17,413 nt of DNA from Promethearchaeota archaeon (GTDB lineage Archaea > Asgardarchaeota > Lokiarchaeia > Sigynarchaeales > SOKP01), in NCBI GenBank assembly GCA_030608765.1, contig JAUWDN010000003.1:1-17413 (forward strand), written 5' to 3'. The stretch's first letter is position 1, and each line of letters opens with the position of its first letter. Of the stretch, positions 6,499 to 15,097 are shown piece by piece. Position numbers and translations under genes: made by a program. The notes under the pieces are model-generated. The model did no database searches. It saw nothing but the letters and a program-made list of their open reading frames with translations, and was not told where the DNA came from.

Positions 6499-6508
6499 TT
6501 TTATTTAA
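6499..6508 (-). promoter_or_regulatory. TATA-like box of the split Elf1 gene
   Basis: On the minus strand TTAAATAAAA lies 22-31 bases before the Elf1 ATG. At the usual archaeal TATA-to-start distance of about 25 bases the transcript would begin at or next to the ATG, i.e. a leaderless mRNA; no Shine-Dalgarno sequence is visible. Confidence 0.45.
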
Positions 6509-6520
6509 TCTGAAAAATTT

Positions 6521-6534
6521 CTTAATCAATTAAG
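6521..6534. promoter_or_regulatory. Palindrome in the divergent promoter region, operator candidate
   Basis: CTTAAT-CA-ATTAAG is a 14-base palindrome between the divergent Elf1 gene and the eight-gene operon, just upstream of the Elf1 TATA-like box. It could be a regulator site, but such palindromes arise easily in AT-rich DNA. The rest of 6478-6683 holds no gene that I can see. Confidence 0.25.
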
Positions 6535-6683
6535 TAATTAGAAAGCAAAACTAAAAAATTTTCGCTTTTTCAATTGTAGAATAGAGGAAACCGAAAGATT
6601 TTTTAGGAATGATTAATTAATTCACTTACTCTTTTTAACTGAAATAAATGATTGATTTTTAATATTGCAAGTGGATTTTAGGT

Positions 6684-7778
6684 ATGGAACATACGAATTT
6701 GTCAATTGATAATGATAAGAACTTGATTGAGAAAGTTCTTGACGATATTGATATGAGATATATCGTTTTATTTCTTTATGTCATCAGAAACGACTTATTT
6801 AGAGACTTAAATGATTCAGAACTAATTAAATCATATGAGAAAGTCTTGATATTAGATGAAATATTTAAAAACAATATCTTAAACTTCTGGACCGATGAAT
6901 TCATTGAAGTAGCTGTTGACTTAGGTTTATTTAAAAATATTCGAAGTATGAGAGAATTTCAGCAAAAAGAGGGAGATTTCTTAATCCGGTTAGGAGAAGA
7001 AACGGTAACTATTGAGAATGATACAATTTCAGTGCCTGATCATACACTGTTCTTAATTATAAACAAAAAATTTAAGTTTCTTACGAGGCGGAATTTTAAC
7101 TCCGCATTAATCAAATTAAAAGGAGTAAGGTGCGAAACGAGTAATACCATCCACCCGTTTGTCTCTGAAATAGGAGATCATGATTATACAATACCAGACG
7201 ATGTTTATTACATTTTAGACCAATATGGTAATATTTATCAAGCAATCAAAATTGAGATTACAATCGAAGGTGTTTACCAAAGGTATTTAGAAATAAAAGA
7301 AAAAATCGACGAATTTATTGATATTTTTGAGCCTAAATTAAGAACAAAACCCATTCTGAAAAAAGTATATGAAGCTATAAAGAAAGATATAGATATTATT
7401 AAACATCTTGAAGATGAAAAAATTGAGCTTCCAGACAAATTTCGACATATTGATGTTGATAATCCAATTCTTAGTGATTGGAATACAAAAATAGTGTTAT
7501 TATTGAATTATTCATTCCAGATGCAACAAATAGAGAAAAAAATCTTAGAAATTAGGAAATATTATTCAGGAAAGGGTAGAGCGTTTAACTATCTTGAATT
7601 TATTGAGAAAGTGTCTTTTAATGAAGATAATATTGTAAATACTATACAAAGTGCTCTAATAAAGCTTAGAGAAGCGTTAATAGGTACGAATAATGAACTT
7701 ACAAAACTAACAAAAAAAGAATTAAAATTATTAAATTTAGATTTTGAAAGATACTTAATAACTAGTAGTGATGATTAA
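6684..7778 (+). CDS. Unidentified alpha-rich protein, first gene of the eight-gene operon
   Basis: A 364-residue acidic, mostly helical protein that I do not recognise. Residues 1-90 are helical, a short beta-rich part around 97-180 contains DFLIRLGEETVTIENDTISV, and long helices from about 205 to the end suggest coiled coils or a helical bundle. There is no signal peptide, membrane segment, nucleotide-binding or catalytic motif visible. ATG at 6684 is the first good start after a divergent promoter region; the next gene begins only two bases after its stop, so the two are coupled. Its position first in the operon of SMC-like, winged-helix and AAA genes suggests it is part of the same complex, but that is inference. 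Confidence 0.7.
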   Translation: MEHTNLSIDNDKNLIEKVLDDIDMRYIVLFLYVIRNDLFRDLNDSELIKSYEKVLILDEIFKNNILNFWTDEFIEVAVDLGLFKNIRSMREFQQKEGDFLIRLGEETVTIENDTISVPDHTLFLIINKKFKFLTRRNFNSALIKLKGVRCETSNTIHPFVSEIGDHDYTIPDDVYYILDQYGNIYQAIKIEITIEGVYQRYLEIKEKIDEFIDIFEPKLRTKPILKKVYEAIKKDIDIIKHLEDEKIELPDKFRHIDVDNPILSDWNTKIVLLLNYSFQMQQIEKKILEIRKYYSGKGRAFNYLEFIEKVSFNEDNIVNTIQSALIKLREALIGTNNELTKLTKKELKLLNLDFERYLITSSDD

Positions 7779-7780
7779 AT

Positions 7781-8737
7781 TTGAAATGTACAGCATGTGG
7801 TATCGAAATGGAACCTTTAGTTGCTGGGATTTACCAATGTCCTCAATGCAAAAAAATAAAAACACAAAAGAATGATAAAGCCCAAGACGATGAGGATAAG
7901 GTGGTTGAGGAAGGGCAGTTTCTCGGCGGAGAATATTTCCATAAAAATGCAAGTTTAAATAAGCAATATGAAATATGTGAGAAAGGAATTATTTTAAGTA
8001 AAACTGAAGCGCGTTTATTTGCTACATTGATTTGCCATAGTGCCTATTTAAAAGATGAAAAATATGTAAGATTGTCATGGTGGAAAAGCTATCAACATGC
8101 TGGTATGTTTAAAATCTACGATAAAGATGTTTTAAAAAATGTTATTACAACTCTAGAAAAAATCAATAACGATTTCGACGATATTTGGACGTGGAGTGGG
8201 AGGTATGGAAAACAAGAACCTAAAACAAAAGAAATCTTAGAAAAAGAGAAATATTTAAACCTCCTCAAATACCGGATAATTGAAAATCGAACTTGTCCAA
8301 AATGTCAGAAAAAAATGGATAAAAAGAAGTCTCATTATGAGTGCCAACATTGTGGTGAAATAGTTATACTCGAAGGATATAATCAACCTATCTTTAATAT
8401 ACAGTCTAAAGAGCTCGATCTAACTTTTCAATCTAACTTTCCCATTAATTACTATATGCCTGTAAGTGGTATTACTGTGAAATGGCTTATGGGCGAGTGG
8501 AAAGCTCTCGCAGTTATCCATTCTAAAGATAACCCAAATAAAAAGTGGCTCAGGTTTTATTGGTGGATGAGAGATTTAAGCCATATCCTAAAATATGGGC
8601 AAAGAGAGATGGGAGAAGGTACACAAATGGGCTGGAAAACCCAAAGAGGAATAGCTTCTCCAAATATTTATGATAAAAAGCTTATTACTCCGTTAATTAA
8701 AGCGTTAAAGAAAATACAAACAGAATTAAATTGGTAG
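7781..8737 (+). CDS. Protein with two tandem zinc-ribbon/WW units
   Basis: This 318-residue protein is an internal duplication. Each half has a zinc ribbon (C3, C6, C20, C23; and C172, C175, C188, C191), then a beta-rich stretch ending in a tryptophan pair (RLSWW at 97-101; LRFYWW at 257-262), then a helix opening with IYDK (112 and 296) and closing with KI (127-128 and 311-312). The beta-strand then helix layout faintly recalls PC4-type single-strand DNA-binding domains, but I cannot establish homology. Zinc-dependent nucleic-acid or protein binding is a fair guess. The TTG start at 7781 is required to include the first zinc knuckle (KCTACG). It begins two bases after the previous stop. Confidence 0.72.
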   Translation: MKCTACGIEMEPLVAGIYQCPQCKKIKTQKNDKAQDDEDKVVEEGQFLGGEYFHKNASLNKQYEICEKGIILSKTEARLFATLICHSAYLKDEKYVRLSWWKSYQHAGMFKIYDKDVLKNVITTLEKINNDFDDIWTWSGRYGKQEPKTKEILEKEKYLNLLKYRIIENRTCPKCQKKMDKKKSHYECQHCGEIVILEGYNQPIFNIQSKELDLTFQSNFPINYYMPVSGITVKWLMGEWKALAVIHSKDNPNKKWLRFYWWMRDLSHILKYGQREMGEGTQMGWKTQRGIASPNIYDKKLITPLIKALKKIQTELNW

Positions 8738-8771
8738 ATAATAAAATTTAATAGATTCTTTAGTGAATATA

Positions 8772-9911
8772 ATGGAAAATTATCAAGATACTACTTGGAC
8801 AGGGTTACTTCAAGATTTTGAAAAAGGATTAGAAAAAGCCATTGAAGAACTAGAAAAAAGAGACATAGAAAGCATTCCAGGAGCAAAAGAGGCTCTAATT
8901 CAAAGGTTAAAAAATATGAAGCTCCACTTTCCCAAGAATAATGGTGACATATTTCTAAAATCTATAAATGATAAAATCCAAAATGCTTTCTTTCCAAATA
9001 CAAAGGATTTCACTGAAGCCTTTAAAAAAATAATAAAATCTAGAACGCATGAACAAGATTTCATTATAAACGAGTTATTAAATGGATTCGTAACTTCAAA
9101 AGCAAAAGCTATTGCTTCAGGAACTCAGGGACCTATAATAGATAGGATGGTTGAAGCTTTTAGCAAAAGGAACGACTTTCATATTGTCGATCATCAGTTT
9201 TTTGCAATGTTTGGTGATCCAAATAAACCTCGGCACTATATTAAAAACCAGCTTGAAGAACTTGCTCAATTGTTTGGTTTGGTTTCAAAAGAACTCGTAG
9301 TCGAAAAAGATATTAGAAGAAGTGAAGAAAAAATATACACCTTTTATACCTTTCCTGAAAGCGTTATTGAAATTCTTGAAGAAAAATACTTAATAATCGA
9401 CGAAGAGTTAGGTTATGCTTATGTGTCTGAAGCTTTCGATAGAAATGTGTTTATATGTATGTTTTTAGCTAATATAGCTATTAATAGAGATAATCTTGAT
9501 AAGATTGGGGGGTCCTACACTTTAAATGGTATTTCAGCAATTTTTGCTTTGATCCTATTATTGAGCTTTTTACCTAAACTATCCTTGGATGAAACTAGCC
9601 CTATACTCAATGATCCCGATTATGATCCCGATAGCATGAGCGTAATTCCGAAATCATGGATGATAAGGCAAGTTTTAGAACCTCTCTTTGAGCCTTTAAT
9701 TAAAATTATCGCTTATAGGTTAGGAGGAGGTTTGTGGTTATCAAAAATAATAGATTCTGAAATTAATAAAAAAATCCATAACCAGATACGCTTTTTAATT
9801 AAAGATGTTAATAAGTGGGTTTTAGGCCAATTAGTCAGGGTAGAGATTCCTATTTTCGTGGAAATATCAAATATATTCACAGAAATTGTAGTAGGATATG
9901 ATGAAAGTTAA
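8772..9911 (+). CDS. Unidentified protein of the eight-gene operon
   Basis: A 379-residue protein from ATG 8772, preceded by GTGA at a good ribosome-binding distance; a GTG at 8763 would add three residues. I do not recognise a family. The N-terminal 60 residues are charged helix; a central part (about 90-240) is mixed helix and strand with FYTFPESVIEILEEKYLIID. A strongly hydrophobic segment, ISAIFALILLLSFLPKL, lies at about 254-270 and might be one membrane helix or a buried core helix, followed by an acidic loop DPDYDPD. No catalytic motif is visible. It sits 34 bases after its upstream neighbour and 26 bases before the next gene. Confidence 0.68.
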   Translation: MENYQDTTWTGLLQDFEKGLEKAIEELEKRDIESIPGAKEALIQRLKNMKLHFPKNNGDIFLKSINDKIQNAFFPNTKDFTEAFKKIIKSRTHEQDFIINELLNGFVTSKAKAIASGTQGPIIDRMVEAFSKRNDFHIVDHQFFAMFGDPNKPRHYIKNQLEELAQLFGLVSKELVVEKDIRRSEEKIYTFYTFPESVIEILEEKYLIIDEELGYAYVSEAFDRNVFICMFLANIAINRDNLDKIGGSYTLNGISAIFALILLLSFLPKLSLDETSPILNDPDYDPDSMSVIPKSWMIRQVLEPLFEPLIKIIAYRLGGGLWLSKIIDSEINKKIHNQIRFLIKDVNKWVLGQLVRVEIPIFVEISNIFTEIVVGYDES

Positions 9912-9937
9912 CATAAATAATAAATTTGGTGAAACTT

Positions 9938-11245
9938 ATGAGTTATAAAAAAAAATCCAGAAGAAATGTGAAACATGGTAGAAAGAGGGAAAAATGGACG
10001 GATATATTCCCTAGATACCTTACTTTCTTAACTCATATGCGACCTATTCTCAGAGAAACAAGGAGAATAATAATTGATCTTGATGCAGATCTTTTGTTAG
10101 ACACTGAAATTCTGGATAAAATTAGAGAAGAAGAAGAAAAAAGAAACATAAGGAAAGTAAGAGCTTTATCAGAATTTTCAGCGATGTATAGATCAAATAT
10201 ATACGAAATCATAAAAGATTTTTTAGTAAAATATCGGGATCGGATTCCAATCCTAGATATTAAAGATTATATTATCGAGTTCTTATATGAATCCGTAGGT
10301 GCACTAAATGTTTTACAACACATTACTAATCCAGACGAACAAAATTTAGAGAATACATATTTGTATGTTTTAGTTAAATTTATTGAAGAAAAATTGCTAC
10401 CTCGAGGAAGAAACTTACAAATAATTTACAATAAATTATTAGAAGCTTCACATGATTTGTACGATTGTCAACGGCATATACTCCAACCCCATACTTATTA
10501 TCGAGAAAAATTAGAAGATTCAGATTTCTTTGAAATTCCCGGGATTTCTCCAAAAGTTTATCAGTTGATTAACAATATAACTTCTCTCTACAATCTTGAT
10601 CCAAATTTTGGAGAGTTCCCTGAAAGAGAAAACCAAGAGCTCCCAATGATTTTAAAGGCTGATATTTTTAACCCTTACATTGATTCCACCGCAAATGCAG
10701 AAGAAGAAGCCATAGATAAAATTTCTGAACGCATCGGACTCCGAATTATGGACGAAATTTTCCTCGCCCCAAGAGAAAACTTAATAGAAATCATGCTAGA
10801 GAATAATTTCATACGTAGCACTATACAGTCTGATGGAAAAATTAGGTTATTACCGCAATTGAGCAACGAAACATTATATTTATACTATTTGGCATTTGCT
10901 TCACAACGAAGAGGTTTTTTATCAAAAGAATTGATAAACTGGGTTTCAATGAATTTCGCTTTTTTGATTTACATGGGGATTTTAAAATGGAAATTGTCAG
11001 ATCAAAACATTTTTTACCCCATTTTTAAAGATTTACAGACAAATGAGAAAATATTACCTTACTTAATGAAACTCATATGCTTTCCCAACTATTTAGGTCT
11101 GGATAAGATGAAAATAAGGGATTCTCCTCAGTATCGAAAAGAAATTTTTAACTTCATTGGTTCTCAAATTGATAACCTTAAAGATTTTATTAACGAAATA
11201 GCAATATTTTGTGAAAAATTTGATAAAGAAAGAAAAAATAAATAA
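9938..11245 (+). CDS. Unidentified helical protein with basic N-terminus
   Basis: A 435-residue protein from ATG 9938, chosen because GGTGA lies five bases upstream; in-frame TTG 9926 and GTG 9929 would add up to four residues. The N-terminus is very basic (YKKKSRRNVKHGRKREK), a possible nucleic-acid contact. The rest is predominantly helical, with a proline-rich turn region near PHTYYREKL and a conserved-looking FFEIPGISPKVYQLINNI. I see no nucleotide-binding, zinc or catalytic motif. It lies between the hydrophobic-segment protein and the AAA ATPase, with a 16-base gap to the ATPase, so co-expression is very likely. It might be a substrate adaptor for the ATPase; this is a guess. Confidence 0.68.
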   Translation: MSYKKKSRRNVKHGRKREKWTDIFPRYLTFLTHMRPILRETRRIIIDLDADLLLDTEILDKIREEEEKRNIRKVRALSEFSAMYRSNIYEIIKDFLVKYRDRIPILDIKDYIIEFLYESVGALNVLQHITNPDEQNLENTYLYVLVKFIEEKLLPRGRNLQIIYNKLLEASHDLYDCQRHILQPHTYYREKLEDSDFFEIPGISPKVYQLINNITSLYNLDPNFGEFPERENQELPMILKADIFNPYIDSTANAEEEAIDKISERIGLRIMDEIFLAPRENLIEIMLENNFIRSTIQSDGKIRLLPQLSNETLYLYYLAFASQRRGFLSKELINWVSMNFAFLIYMGILKWKLSDQNIFYPIFKDLQTNEKILPYLMKLICFPNYLGLDKMKIRDSPQYRKEIFNFIGSQIDNLKDFINEIAIFCEKFDKERKNK

Positions 11246-11261
11246 ATTACAATAATATGAG

Positions 11262-12380
11262 ATGAGAAAAATTAACAATTCGAAAGAAGAAGTGGAAGAT
11301 AACATAACATATACTGACGAAGTTATTAAAAATAGAATGGGAAAATATGGAGCAGTATATTTTCCTTCCGATATTCAAGAGTCTATTGAGGACATCTTAG
11401 GCAATGAGGCTAAAAAAGAAATTTTACATGACTTCTTTAAAGCTTTAAAGAAATATCACGAATTTGCTAAACAATTAAAAGGAGCAAAACTTAATCCCAG
11501 CTTGACTGTTCTTTTATATGGTCCCCCTGGAACTGGTAAAACCTCTCTTACTCGGGGATTTGCAAAAGAGTATGACATACCAATATGCGTGGTAGAAACT
11601 GATAGACTTGTATCTCCTTTACTTGGCGACACTATTAAACAAATTAGAAATGTTGTGGAATTGGCAGCTGAAATCGCTAAAGAAAGAGGAACTTTTATAC
11701 TCTTTTTTGATGAAATCGACTCTATTGGGTCTGAACGATCAAATATTCACGAAGTTGGTGAAATAAAACGCGCTGTTATATCATTTTTGCAAGTAATTGA
11801 TAGAATTAATTATGAAGGCGTACCGTTAGCTATTTTTGGAGCTACTAATCATCAAAATCAATTAGACTCGGCTATTTGGAGGCGATTCACCTTCCATTTT
11901 AGTTTTGAATTTCCTGGTTATCAGTTAAGAAAAAAAATTATTGAATCATTCCTTAATAAAGTTAAAAACGCAAAAATCGGGGTTGACGACTCAATTTACG
12001 CAAATTTAAATGATGAATATGAAAGAATTCAAGGTATAAAGAGTAATTTGGAGCGTAAATTAGGCCATTCACCCTCTGAGGTTGGAAGTAATATATTATG
12101 GGACGAGCTTCACAAAAAACATAAGATGAAAGGCTTACTCGAATTAACCATGGGATATTCGGGCTCAGATATAGAAAGAGGTACGAAAGTATCTCTATTG
12201 AAAGCTATTTATACCGAACGCTTAACTTATGAACTTTTTTACAATTCGCTAAAATTAGTAGGAGGCACAGCGATCCACGTTAAAAGACAAGACATATTAA
12301 GTGATAATAAGCAAGGTTTTGTAAATCCTAGAAGAACAACAAATAATCGAGATAATTTATCTAGTCCACCAGAAATATAA
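11262..12380 (+). CDS. AAA+ ATPase, Vps4/Cdc48-like
   Basis: This 372-residue single-module AAA protein has Walker A GPPGTGKT at 87-94, Walker B FILFFDEID at 145-153, sensor-1 asparagine at 196 in GATNHQN, and the arginine-finger pair in AIWRRF (207-208). GYSGSDIE near 297-304 matches the sensor-2 region of the Vps4/spastin (meiotic) clade. The N-terminal 80 residues are a short helical adaptor region, and the C-terminal tail is disordered. All catalytic residues are present, so it should hydrolyse ATP as a hexamer and remodel a protein partner. Relatives include Vps4, Cdc48 and ATPases of bacterial defence pairs such as IetAS; no protease gene is adjacent here. It precedes the coiled-coil, SMC-like and winged-helix genes, which I infer to be its targets. 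Confidence 0.85.
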   Translation: MRKINNSKEEVEDNITYTDEVIKNRMGKYGAVYFPSDIQESIEDILGNEAKKEILHDFFKALKKYHEFAKQLKGAKLNPSLTVLLYGPPGTGKTSLTRGFAKEYDIPICVVETDRLVSPLLGDTIKQIRNVVELAAEIAKERGTFILFFDEIDSIGSERSNIHEVGEIKRAVISFLQVIDRINYEGVPLAIFGATNHQNQLDSAIWRRFTFHFSFEFPGYQLRKKIIESFLNKVKNAKIGVDDSIYANLNDEYERIQGIKSNLERKLGHSPSEVGSNILWDELHKKHKMKGLLELTMGYSGSDIERGTKVSLLKAIYTERLTYELFYNSLKLVGGTAIHVKRQDILSDNKQGFVNPRRTTNNRDNLSSPPEI

Positions 12381-12430
12381 TATTTTAATATAATAAAATT
12401 GGTTAGAAATATATTTTTAAGATAAAAGCG

Positions 12431-13468
12431 ATGGAAAATCAGTTATTTAACCTTAAAAAAATTAGAGAATTGACTTCACCTGTCGAGAACCTTCAAGGTA
12501 AAGTTAACAAAATAGCTAATCTCGTTAATGAATTTGAATCAGAAAAGTTAATTGTCTCCCAATATTCCGATAACGAATCCTTTCTTAGCCAGATAACAGA
12601 TTTAACCATTATTCTAGAAAGTATCAATAAAAATTTAAAAAATTTATTTAATAATAATATAAGCGAATTTCTAAACCTTACATACAAACTTACCAATAAA
12701 TACAAGAATGATCTAAAGAATGACTTAAAACTTTTTGATTTAAACAAAAATTACACTACAGTAATCGGTCATTCTTTAATAGAAAAGAGAAGTATAAGTA
12801 AAATTATAACTCAAATATCATATACTCCCTCCATTAGCATTAAACAATGGTTAGAATTAATTGATGCTTTAAATCAAAATACCATTTTTTTAAGTTCTGC
12901 TGAAAAACTTCAAAAAAGCTTTTTAAAAATTATAAAAAAACGCTTAGATTACGAATTAAAGAAAATACCGAATGATACACCTTTTTCTATTATTGAAGAG
13001 TTTAAACAACTATTCAACATAAACTATGAAATAACTTATGAAGAATTTCTAAAGATTATTGAGAGCAAACTAACTGAAGAAGAATTACAAGTGAAAAAGG
13101 AACTATTATCTAAAAGTAAACAAAAACAAGAAATTAAAGAATTAAAAAAGAACCAAGAAGAACAAATGGAAACTTACGAGAGTTATTTGAAATTTTCAAA
13201 AAAAGAATTTGAAAGAAGATTACGAAAAAAGAAGAGAGAAAAGTTAACTGATGTTAGTGAAAGTGGAAACCAAAAGACATTAGAACTTTCGGATGAAGTT
13301 ACAGAAAAAATTGAAAAGTTTAAAATGAAATTTGACAAGGCATCTGATAAAAACTATTTATTAAAAGAAGATTTTGATGAAGATCCAATTAAAATAATCA
13401 GAGAACGAAAAAAAAAGAAAGAAAAAGAGTATAAAAAGTTTAAAGATCATTTTGAATCTGATAAATAA
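12431..13468 (+). CDS. Basic helical/coiled-coil protein upstream of the SMC-like gene
   Basis: This 345-residue, lysine-rich protein is not recognisable by family. The N-terminal 210 residues are mixed helices with isoleucine/leucine-rich segments; from about 215 to the end it is a long charged coiled coil interrupted by low-complexity, such as ERRLRKKKREK and RERKKKKEKEYKK. The tail overlaps the next gene by 17 bases, so the two are translationally coupled. Its position before an SMC-like and a KITE-like gene is where a kleisin partner would be expected, but I see no clear kleisin N-terminal or winged-helix C-terminal motif. Thus a kleisin role is possible but not supported by sequence. Confidence 0.68.
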   Translation: MENQLFNLKKIRELTSPVENLQGKVNKIANLVNEFESEKLIVSQYSDNESFLSQITDLTIILESINKNLKNLFNNNISEFLNLTYKLTNKYKNDLKNDLKLFDLNKNYTTVIGHSLIEKRSISKIITQISYTPSISIKQWLELIDALNQNTIFLSSAEKLQKSFLKIIKKRLDYELKKIPNDTPFSIIEEFKQLFNINYEITYEEFLKIIESKLTEEELQVKKELLSKSKQKQEIKELKKNQEEQMETYESYLKFSKKEFERRLRKKKREKLTDVSESGNQKTLELSDEVTEKIEKFKMKFDKASDKNYLLKEDFDEDPIKIIRERKKKKEKEYKKFKDHFESDK

Positions 13469-15092
13469 AGAAAGTGGAGTGAATTTACCTATTAGCCTAA
13501 ATAATCTTGAACTAGACATTGGACCGAAGAAAATTACAATTAAAGATAGATTTACTCTAATCTTGGGTAAGTTTAAACGCGAGATATTTCAAGAATATCA
13601 AAATCAAGATTTTATACAAATTGTAAAAAAATTAGATTTAATTCCAGCTGAGAAATTAATTAATCTTTTTCAAAACCAATCAGACAAATTATCTGAATTA
13701 GAAAATTTCCTGAAAATATTAGATTATCTATCTAATTATCGGAAAATTGTGGAATATAACTTAGAGATTTTTTCAAAATTCAGTGAATTTATTGAAATCA
13801 TATTGCTTACATTTAGATATGTTTACTTATCAGAAAGAAAAAATCAACTGATAGTAGAATTAGATCTAGCAAAAAAACACAAAAAATCTAGTGAGTTATC
13901 AGCTATCGTAGATTTGATTAATAAGTTGAAGGAATCTATAAAAACCAATAAACTCAAATTAAATTATATAAAAGAGGACTATTTTCAACGCAAAAATCAA
14001 ATAGACCAAATAAAAGGAAAACTAGCTAATTTTGAAGATAATATTCTGAAACTAAATCAAATTAAAAAAACTTGTTTCAGCCAAATTAATCGGATTACAA
14101 GACAAATAGATGGTTCAACGAATAATATAGAAAACGACTCAATTTTAAAATTAGGTATTGACGATAATCTTACTAGTGCCGAAAAGATAAGAGCTCTCCA
14201 GAAAAAAGCAAAAGAGACTCAATATGAAATTAATCAGATTAAATCAAGATCAAAGCAGACAAAAGAAGAACTAGAGAAATTGACGCCGCATTACGAAATT
14301 TACAAAAATGACTATGAGAAAATCTTAGAAACAATTAAAGGTGATGAGAATCGAATCAGAATGTTGCAAACTGATTACGAAAAAGAAATTAATGTTAATA
14401 GAGAAACTCACATTGAAGATATTAAAGATTTATTAGAAACTCCAGTAAGAACTTCATTAGAAATTGAGGATGAAATTTCAATAATTAATTCAGAGATAGA
14501 GACAATTTCGATTCCAGACCAATTCTCTAGAGAAGATAGTCCTAACAATTTAATAGTAGTAACTGAAAAGTTGAGAGAATTTGATGATGTTTTACGAACC
14601 AACGATGAGAACATTAGCATTCGTATTAACGAAAAAGAAATAACAAAAAGTTTTAAGAAATATAACCTTTTTGAGAGTGTTGTTAAAGACCTTGAAGGAA
14701 TACTAAATGAGTTTTTAAAAGAAATTAACCTTGAAATGAGGTTTCTGCTCGTAATTAATGATACCAATACATCTTTTTTTCTTAAAACGGATTTCACTAG
14801 AAATAACAAAGAGAAAGCAATTTTTGAAGAGCTAACCACCCCTGAAAAAATATTTTTTATTATTAGTTTTTCTATCTCAATTGGAGTCCTTTTAGGGGAC
14901 GATACCATTTTCTTCTCAAATTTGTTTATTCCTAACATGTATAATAAAGGTGGTTCTATTTATAGAACTATTAGAAAAATATTGCCCTTATTTGAAACAA
15001 ACGAGAAACTGACAAAGTATAAATTAATTTTTCTTATATCAAATTTGGAATTGAAAAAAGAAATTAATAACATAAAAATAATAAAAGTATAG
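13452..15092 (+). CDS. SMC/Rad50-like protein with degenerate ATPase head
   Basis: This 546-residue protein has head, coil, head layout. Near the N-terminus, strand FTLILG (34-39) is followed by KFKREIF exactly where SMC/Rad50 proteins have the P-loop GxxGxGKS, which is absent. Residues 125-340 are long coiled coil with a break near 225-250, a short arm pair rather than a full SMC arm. The C-terminal head (about 405-546) has LTTPEKIFFIISFSISIG in the place of the LSGGEK signature (461 on), then DDTIFFSNLFIP where Walker B should be (DDT...IFFS, no DE), and a final IFLISN strand resembling the Rad50/SMC H-loop region. It therefore looks like an SMC-type pseudo-ATPase, perhaps relying on the neighbouring AAA ATPase. 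The start is TTG 13452; a GTG at 13479 is an alternative. Confidence 0.72.
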   Translation: MNLINKESGVNLPISLNNLELDIGPKKITIKDRFTLILGKFKREIFQEYQNQDFIQIVKKLDLIPAEKLINLFQNQSDKLSELENFLKILDYLSNYRKIVEYNLEIFSKFSEFIEIILLTFRYVYLSERKNQLIVELDLAKKHKKSSELSAIVDLINKLKESIKTNKLKLNYIKEDYFQRKNQIDQIKGKLANFEDNILKLNQIKKTCFSQINRITRQIDGSTNNIENDSILKLGIDDNLTSAEKIRALQKKAKETQYEINQIKSRSKQTKEELEKLTPHYEIYKNDYEKILETIKGDENRIRMLQTDYEKEINVNRETHIEDIKDLLETPVRTSLEIEDEISIINSEIETISIPDQFSREDSPNNLIVVTEKLREFDDVLRTNDENISIRINEKEITKSFKKYNLFESVVKDLEGILNEFLKEINLEMRFLLVINDTNTSFFLKTDFTRNNKEKAIFEELTTPEKIFFIISFSISIGVLLGDDTIFFSNLFIPNMYNKGGSIYRTIRKILPLFETNEKLTKYKLIFLISNLELKKEINNIKIIKV

Positions 15093-15097
15093 AAGAG

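Noticed and set aside
11262..12380. IetAS-type ATPase-protease defence pair
   Set aside because: No subtilisin-like protease gene lies beside the ATPase, and catalytic D-H-S motifs are absent from neighbouring products.
14408..14938. Minus-strand open frame of 176 residues inside the SMC-like gene
   Set aside because: Low-complexity serine/leucine-rich product typical of the complement of coiled-coil codons; no start context or homology.
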